Assembly (NCBI GenBank): GCA_019155205.2
Contig: JAHNZQ020000079.1
Span: forward strand, 998,436 to 1,062,435
Direction of reading: 5' to 3'
Length of the DNA stretch: 64,000 bases
Origin: Gracilaria vermiculophylla
Taxonomy: Eukaryota; Rhodophyta; Florideophyceae; Gracilariales; Gracilariaceae
Part shown: piece after piece, positions 58,163 to 64,000 of the stretch
Layout of the letters: every line of letters starts with the position of its first letter
Position numbering within the stretch: position 1 is the stretch's first letter
The notes under the pieces: model-generated
Database searches by the model: none
Told to the model about the DNA's origin: nothing
Seen by the model: only the letters and a program-made list of their open reading frames with translations
Position numbers and translations under genes: made by a program

Positions 58163-60406
58163 TCACGAAGACGCGCTGTTGTGCAACCAATGCACGGTAA
58201 GCACGCCCACCACGCCCAGCACCAGCTGCATCGGCGCGCCGAACCGCATCCAATCCCCAAACGTGTAGCCGCCGGGTCCGTGCACCATCAGATTCGTTTG
58301 ATACCCGATTGGCGTCGAGAAGCACGCCGACGCGCCAATCATTAACGTGTACAACGCCGATCTTGCGCTCACGCCCTCCTTCGAAACAATGCTGTGCACC
58401 ACGGGGAACACCAGAGTCACTGCCGCATTGTTGGTGATCACCGACGAAAGCATCGCCGTTCCAATGTAGATGCCAAACAACAGCCCTAGAGTGCCCACGC
58501 GTTCAAACGCCTCCACCATCGCGTTTGCCACGCGCTCGGCCGCTCCGCAGTCTTCGAGCCCGTTGGAGAGCCCAAAACTCGACGCAATGGTCACCACAAC
58601 GGCCATGTCAACTGCCTGTCCCGCGTTGTTCACGTTCATGCACCCACTTAGAATCATCAAGAATGCGGCCGTGCTGGCGGCTGTGAGCAGCGGCACAGCG
58701 CCGCTGGCCGCCAAGCTCACCATGCCCACCGCGATTCCCGCCGAAATCAGCATGTGCGCCACGTCTTCGCGCGGAGGCTGAGAATGGGAAACCTCCGACA
58801 CCAGCGCGAAGTTGGAATCCTTCCCGAATCGCTCGGCGAATTCCGTGCCGGCCTCCACAAGCAGCGTGTCGCCGGCCTTGAGCCGAATGTCTGCAATCCG
58901 TTGTTTCACGTGCGTTCCCTGCCGATGCACCGCGATGATTGCGGCTGAGAAGCGGGATCGGAACTGCGATTCTTTCGCTGTGGTGCCCACCAATGCGGAC
59001 GTTGTGCCGATCACGAGTTCGATGAGCCTGCGCCGATGGCGCTCAATCTTCATTTTCTGAGACTGCCCCGTTGCTGGAACCAGGCCCGGAATGTGGTACA
59101 GCTCGCGTACAGTCTCCACCACGCCGGCGAAGAGAAGCGTGTCGCCTTGCAAGATGCGCGTGTCCGGTGCGACTGCTGGTATGACGGTGCTGTCTGCGCG
59201 AGTGATCTCCACCAGGTACAAGCCGCTCAAGTTTCGCAGCCCGGCTTCCTGCACGGTTTCGCCCACAATAGGCGAGTGGGGCTTGACCAACAGCGCCACG
59301 GTGTATTCACGGGGGTTGCCCATGATGGCACCCACGCCCGTCTGGCCGCGGTCACGGAGGAGACAGTGCGAAAAGAGCAGCATGTAGGTGAGGCCTGCCA
59401 GCAGCACGACCAGTCCGACGGGGGTGATGCCGAATATGGGCAGCCCGACGCCGGTTCCGTTTTCGTTGACGCCGAGAATGCGCGCTTTGACGGCCAGGCC
59501 GTTGACGACGAGATTGGTGCTGGTGCCGAGCAGGGTGAGCGTGCCGCCGAGAACGGCGGCGTTGCTGAGCGGCATCAAGAGCTTGGACACGGGAATGTTT
59601 GCTCGCCTCGACCACGACTGCACGACCGGAATGAGCATGGCCACCACCGGGGTGTTGTTGAGAAAGGCGGAGATGGCGGCGACGGGCAGCATGACGCGCA
59701 GCTGGGCGACCCAGGTGCGGCGCGGCTTGCCGAGCAGCACGCGGAAAACGGGCAGCAGCGCAGACGTGCGCTGGATGCCGTCGGCGACGATGAAGAGCAC
59801 GGCGACGGAGAGGACGCCAACGTTGGAGAAGCCCTCGACGGCGCGTGCGGGGGTGACGATGTCGAACAGCAGCATGAGGGCGAGACCGAAAAGCATGGAG
59901 AGCACGGTGGGAAAGGCGTTGGACAGCAAGATGCACAGCGTGAGCAGCAGAATGTTGACGGACATGCACGCGCGCCACCCCAGGTCGTGAAACAGCGCCC
60001 AGGTGGCTGCTAGCACTGCGAGAGTTGCTGCGATGGCGAGCAAGACGGCGGTGGCTCTGCGCGTTGCCAGGCGCACAATGGTGTCATTGAGGTTGGGTGC
60101 AGCAACTCGGTGGACGGGTAGTGGGGCGGCGCCGTAGTACGCGGTCGCCCCGTGCGCTTTTCGAGGGGAAGCATGGGCGGATGAGGCCGGAGACGGGAGA
60201 CTGGGGTGTGGGAGAAGGGCAAGGTTTGCATCTGTGAGGGGGATTTGGAGGGCGTTGCACACGAACTGGTCCTCGGTGACGTCAGCGTTTGTGGGCGTTT
60301 CGGGCAGGTCGGGGATGCTTATGATTCGACAGTCGATGTTCTCGTCGCTTTGAGACGGGGCGATGGCGGGGCTACGAGGGTGCGGCGGTGCTGCGCCGCG
60401 GGTCAT
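58163..60406 (-). CDS. DASS/SLC13-type anion transporter with two RCK_C domains, copy 2
   Basis: 747 residues from ATG 60406, the first ATG in the frame; the 93 codons upstream are opened only by TTG. It is a close paralogue of the gene 1 kb away: the motifs SAFLNNTPVVAMLIPVV, GTLTLLGTSTNLVVNGLA, SSVITNNAAVTLVFPV and TPIGYQTNLMVHGPGGY are nearly identical, and both RCK_C domains are kept (IADIRLKAGDTLLVEAG). The cytosolic N-terminus shares only the segment ENIDCRIISIPDLPE (copy 1: DNIDFQVIAIPDQPE), which marks it as functional. GC content is higher than in copy 1. Probable sulfate or related anion carrier. Confidence 0.87.
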   Translation of the reverse strand: MTRGAAPPHPRSPAIAPSQSDENIDCRIISIPDLPETPTNADVTEDQFVCNALQIPLTDANLALLPHPSLPSPASSAHASPRKAHGATAYYGAAPLPVHRVAAPNLNDTIVRLATRRATAVLLAIAATLAVLAATWALFHDLGWRACMSVNILLLTLCILLSNAFPTVLSMLFGLALMLLFDIVTPARAVEGFSNVGVLSVAVLFIVADGIQRTSALLPVFRVLLGKPRRTWVAQLRVMLPVAAISAFLNNTPVVAMLIPVVQSWSRRANIPVSKLLMPLSNAAVLGGTLTLLGTSTNLVVNGLAVKARILGVNENGTGVGLPIFGITPVGLVVLLAGLTYMLLFSHCLLRDRGQTGVGAIMGNPREYTVALLVKPHSPIVGETVQEAGLRNLSGLYLVEITRADSTVIPAVAPDTRILQGDTLLFAGVVETVRELYHIPGLVPATGQSQKMKIERHRRRLIELVIGTTSALVGTTAKESQFRSRFSAAIIAVHRQGTHVKQRIADIRLKAGDTLLVEAGTEFAERFGKDSNFALVSEVSHSQPPREDVAHMLISAGIAVGMVSLAASGAVPLLTAASTAAFLMILSGCMNVNNAGQAVDMAVVVTIASSFGLSNGLEDCGAAERVANAMVEAFERVGTLGLLFGIYIGTAMLSSVITNNAAVTLVFPVVHSIVSKEGVSARSALYTLMIGASACFSTPIGYQTNLMVHGPGGYTFGDWMRFGAPMQLVLGVVGVLTVHWLHNSASS

Positions 60407-61620
60407 TGCAAGCTGGAGCTGGCGCTGTGTGAAGCGTTTGGGAGGCGACGTGGTTGAGGGCGAGTGTTTTGTATGGTGCTGGCGGCCGGGGTGATGCAGG
60501 GCGGAGCGTGCGCGCGGAGGGCGGTGGATATTGAGGGTGGCAGAGACGGTGGGCGTGGCGAAAAGCGGTAGCGACTCTCGCGAGTGGCGCAGCACACGAC
60601 GCAAAGCGCGCGATTGAGCTTTGAGCTGTCGCCTGCGCACAGCGTTCGACGGGTGTGTGACATGGTGACATGATGCGGTGGCCAAAAGCTTGGCGCAACA
60701 ATCAGCAGATAAGGAGCTGGGCGCTGCGAGCGCGCACTGGACCTAAATGCGCGCACTTGATCCGTGGCCAAACAAGCGACGCGCGCTGCAGCCGTGGGGC
60801 ACCTGCGCCGCCTTGTCAGCCAATGAACTTTTTGCTCGTTGCGCGCTCACTTGTCCGTCAAGGCGCTTGGCGCCAGAGACGCGCACGCCCACACGCGTCG
60901 CTGCTCCAATGTGCGTTGCGTCGCGCTAACGTGCTCGGCCATCGCGCCCGCAGCCAGAGTGCGTGAAGAACCGCACCGCGTGTGTGCGGCGAGCACACAC
61001 GCCATCTGTCTCCCGCTCAAGCCGCGACACCTTTGACTGCCGCCGTCAACGCGTGTCCATCAACGACCAAGTGGCAGCTTTGTCGCGTCGCGAAGCAATG
61101 CGCCTGCGCACCGAATCAAAGCCTGTTGGAGCGTTACCACCACATTGCGCTCGGTTTAGACTCTAGCTACTTGGCACCGAATGATTGGCTCCCAACGCCC
61201 CTTCCGTGCAGCTACCAAAACCGTGCCCAACTGTACCACGCTGCCTTCTCTCAGCCCCCCGCCCCCGACCACGCCCCGTCTTCTTTACTGCGCACGTCAA
61301 CCGCATGTCCGCGCGTTCCAAAGCGCCACCAACGTCCGACGTCGCTGCCGTCCCTCCCCCTGTTGCTAGTCCATCCCAGTTTGCGCAGGCGCAGCCACTA
61401 CTTTTCACGCTACGCGCCTTGCACCCGCGCCGCGCCAACGTTGCTCCCCTCGTTTGGCTGCGCCCAATGCGCCAAAGCGCAGCCAAGCGACGTAGCAAGT
61501 GATGCACACGCCCACGGCCAGCTGCGCTCCACGCACTTGTAACGTGTTTTCATGTTCACGCGCCCCTTCCCAAACACGTCCGTGCTCGTGCGTGTACATC
61601 GCCGTGTTGCCGTTCTGCTG
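60407..61620. other. GC-rich spacer, no clear gene
   Basis: Promoter side of transporter copy 2 and the 3' flank of the VTC-like gene. A plus-strand frame from the ATG at about 61304 to 61502 gives a 65-residue basic protein (MSARSKAPPTSDVAA... to KRRSK) of unknown kind. Other frames look like chance openings. Confidence 0.4.
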
Positions 61621-62217
61621 CTATTGACCAAAGTGCGGTGCCGCTGCCGGTGTGGAATCGTCCGCAGCTGCGTGCTGCCCCTCGTGCAGTAGCGCGTACG
61701 TCATCGTCACACCCACCACAAGGAGCAGCGCAGTGACAACCACAAGCGGGCTGTGCTCCCTGGTGAACGACGGCACATGCTCAATGTTTCCGGTGCGCAG
61801 CGCGTGGCGCCGCCGGTAGTACGCAAACGTGCCGTACAGCACGAGAAGAAGCGCAACGAGCCACGAAAAGCCCACGACCACCACCCGCAGCGGGTCGCGC
61901 TTGTCCACGTCAAACGTCACGAAGATGAACGAGCCGATGGCGCCCGTGTGCAGCCCGGTCCACAGCCACTTGAAGAACGTGCGCTCCGCCGCCATGTCCG
62001 TCTTGAGCAGGTCCGCCACCTGCTTCTGCGGCGACTTTTCCTTGTCCTTCTTCTTCTTCCCCTTCTGCACGGCGCCGTACTGCGCGCCGCCCGGCGCGCC
62101 GCTGTCGCCGCGCTGGCCGCCGTCCACGCGCACGCCGGTCAGCGGCGTGATCTCGTCGTCCGCGTCGGACGCCAGCGCCACCATCTCCGGCGACTCCGCG
62201 GACGCGTTGCCATTCAT
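61621..62217 (-). CDS. VTC1-like protein (DUF202/VTC transmembrane domain)
   Basis: 198 residues from ATG 62217. A soluble, Gly/Lys-rich N-terminus (about 70 residues) precedes DMAAERTFFKWLWTGLHTGAIGSF, the helix-1 signature of the VTC/DUF202 membrane domain. Two more helices follow (VVVVGFSWLVALLLVLYGTFAYY and PLVVVTALLLVVGVTMTYAL), with the conserved basic loop YYRRRHALRTGN between them. In yeast and Chlamydomonas Vtc1 forms the membrane channel of the vacuolar complex that makes polyphosphate and moves it into acidocalcisomes. No SPX or polymerase domain is present, so it would need a Vtc4-type partner. 62218-62460 is its promoter side. Confidence 0.8.
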   Translation of the reverse strand: MNGNASAESPEMVALASDADDEITPLTGVRVDGGQRGDSGAPGGAQYGAVQKGKKKKDKEKSPQKQVADLLKTDMAAERTFFKWLWTGLHTGAIGSFIFVTFDVDKRDPLRVVVVGFSWLVALLLVLYGTFAYYRRRHALRTGNIEHVPSFTREHSPLVVVTALLLVVGVTMTYALLHEGQHAAADDSTPAAAPHFGQ

Positions 62218-62460
62218 GCTGCGCGCTCTGCTCGGCGGCGAGGCGCGCGCGCCGCCCCACTCGCAGCTGCTGATGCGCCGGCCGCTCTCGTACGCGGCAC
62301 CCACACCGCGCGCACGTGCGCCGCAGCGCGCACGGCGCGCCGCCCCGCGCGCCGCGCCACCCTAAAGTACCCGCGCTGGTTGCGGCTGCACGTCAAAACC
62401 ATCACACGGAAAGGAAAACGACACGTGGCATTTTGCTGCAAATCATCGTTTTTAGTACTG

Positions 62461-63551
62461 TAGTGCTATCGAAAAAAAAAATCAAGTTCAAAAAAACAGT
62501 TTCAAAATCATACTAAACACATTTCACAAGCTTCAAGCTTCATATAGTATTGCCTTGTTCAGTGGTTGATTTTCGCTTGTGTGTACTAAATTATTGTTAT
62601 TCAGCGCTTCCACATCGCGATTCCCAGACGTCCCATAGTTAAAATATTGTTAGCTTTCGTGCTATTTCCAATACTTTTTTTTTTTTAAATCAAACGCTGT
62701 TCGAAACGGTCTGTAATGGCCATAACTCATTCTAAAGCGCACATCTTTTTTATTTTCAAAGGGGTTTAAGTGAACTAAACACGCAAATAAATGCGTGGCA
62801 TTACTTTCTAGTCGGCCAAAACCCCTTTTTGATTACTGCAGACTACTAAACTGCCGCTCTATCGTGATGAAAAGCCATTTTACAATTCTGACAAGATATG
62901 TTAAGTTTTATAAAAAGATGTGTGAAAGCATTTGAAAGCCGTTTTGAGTGTATAATGTTTACTAAAAAGGCTTTGTATGTAGCTCGTTTCATGTAAGGTC
63001 TAAAGCACACCATAATATAAGCTCTAATAGAACACAGATAGCACTATGTAAACGACTGTAGATCATCTAAATCAAAGTTTTACTCCATTTAAAACGCATT
63101 GCATTCGCACCTATCTTTTTCTCGAGGCTTATGGGACACTACCGCATCTTGTTTTGTTTATTTTAAGCTTTCAAAAAAAAAGTTTGTTCAGATTAATGAA
63201 CCAAAACATATTTTCAGCGTTTTGCATTACCATTTTGTTCTTTTTTTTTAGGTATCATTCTTTTAATGGAGTGTGAAGTGCAAATTAAAGTGTTGCCCAA
63301 AGTTATGCTTATCATTGGCGCTGAGCGTCATTAGGCTATGAAGAAAACGTTGTGTTTACTTTATATATTAGTATGAAAATGAGAATAACAGCCTAGATGC
63401 AAGGTATTGTTTGAAGCATTGTGTTGTAAGCTTTTAATGGAGGAGATGTACTTTAATGTGGTTTTGAGGAAATAATTGGGCGCGAGTTGGAAATGTGCTG
63501 TAGCGGTTTTTGGCGAGCTCCATGGGTGTGCTATACTTTTGAAGCGCACTG
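62461..63551 (+). mobile_element. AT-rich insert with Tc1/mariner-type ends
   Basis: A sharply AT-rich block of about 1.09 kb inside GC-rich DNA. The right end (63532-63551, TATACTTTTGAAGCGCACTG) matches 1495-1514 of the left-hand transposon relic at all but two positions and is followed by TA. Near the left end, 62497-62512 (CAGTTTCAAAATCATA) is the exact inverse of the internal repeat of that relic, and the outermost bases TAGTGC at 62461 suggest a decayed end. No transposase frame survives, apart from a possible SRFPDV fragment near 62610. Probably a non-autonomous or decayed relative of the same family. Confidence 0.6.
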
Positions 63552-64000
63552 TATTGGCGGCGGCGCGCACGTCGGCTGCGCGCAGAGCTGCGCCCGCTTG
63601 TTGGGATGCGCCTGTTGACGCCGCGTTCGCCGCCTTGAGCATCGCCCAAATTCAGCCGTGCTTCAAGAAATGCGCGAGCCGCGGCGCCCCCCGCCCGCTG
63701 GGTGGCGCCCACATCACATCCACTGCCGCGCTTGTCCGCATCTCCGCCCTCCACTCCGAGGCGTGCAAGCCACGTCAAACACCAAATCATTCGCATCACA
63801 CGCCGCATCCACCATCTCCCGCGAAAAACAACAAAACAAAACTCCCAGTTGGTACCGCTCCTCCCCGCCGTCGTGCCTGCTGTGCCCCAACGGCACTCAA
63901 GCTGCGCTGCTCTTGTCCGCGTCGCAACACACCACAGCGCCATCCATTGTGCCATCACGCTGCGCTGCAGTTGCCAAACGTCGCGCGCACGCTAATTTCT
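63552..64000. other. Right edge, no gene recognised
   Basis: GC-balanced DNA beyond the transposon end. Several open frames on the minus strand overlap, but none gives a convincing protein. A gene could begin beyond the window. Confidence 0.4.

Noticed and set aside
60982..61542. 186-codon plus-strand frame
   Set aside because: Biased His/Pro/Ser/Arg composition with several overlapping frames of similar length and no domain or good start context.
62590..62640. Transposase catalytic block fragment (SRFPDV) in the AT-rich insert
   Set aside because: The match is only six residues with a stop close by, and its distance to the right end does not fit the first relic. Kept only as a hint in the element entry.

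Overview
The window is nuclear DNA from a photosynthetic eukaryote and fits a red alga best. Most genes are single-exon. Four genes carry one short intron each (64-86 bp), with GT-AG ends and, in two of them, a perfect TACTAAC branch point. Several products are plastid proteins: an RsmD-type methyltransferase, a trigger-factor-like chaperone, DapA, a PLGG1-type LrgAB carrier, a plastid-type ATP synthase gamma and a TGD5-like glycine-rich protein. Condensin SMC4, HOP2, V-ATPase G, MOCOS and a VTC-like polyphosphate protein confirm a eukaryote. Taxon assignment is inference; there is no rRNA or plastid marker.

Layout. 1-1.5 kb holds a decayed Tc1/mariner transposon. 1.7-6.2 kb: RsmD-like and trigger-factor-like genes (convergent), then a Golgi-type GT61-like protein with a His-rich stalk. 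8.5-10.3 kb: a secreted protein with a dockerin-like Ca-binding pair. 13.4-24.7 kb is an extremely GC-rich island: FKBP-TPR, TGD5-like, acylated SNase-like nuclease, a thioredoxin-fold protein, PH-AGC kinase, two low-complexity hypotheticals and DapA, with CG, GGC, 8-bp and G-run repeats in the promoters. 24.7-33.1 kb: an FHA protein that ends in a CHD6-9-like module, then SMC4. 33.8-38.4 kb: two tandem secreted proteins with Hedgehog-type Hint domains. 38.4-54.3 kb is compact and largely alternates in strand: HAD hydrolase, MGST3, PLGG1, AtpC-like, HOP2, an orphan gene, MOCOS, GT15-like mannosyltransferase, a Ser/Pro-rich protein, V-ATPase G and a putative eIF4E-binding protein. 54.7-62.3 kb: two tandem DASS/SLC13-type transporters with RCK_C domains, a 22-bp minisatellite, a 100-N assembly gap and a VTC1-like protein. 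62.5-63.6 kb is an AT-rich insert whose right end matches the terminal repeat of the first transposon.

How the genes relate. There are no operons. Functional links are loose: anion/phosphate handling (two DASS transporters, VTC1-like), plastid metabolism (DapA, PLGG1, AtpC-like, RsmD) and secretion/glycosylation (GT61, GT15, Hint and dockerin proteins). The most novel items are the tandem Hint pair with an unfamiliar shared N-terminal domain, and the FHA protein that carries a CHD-type tail without the helicase.
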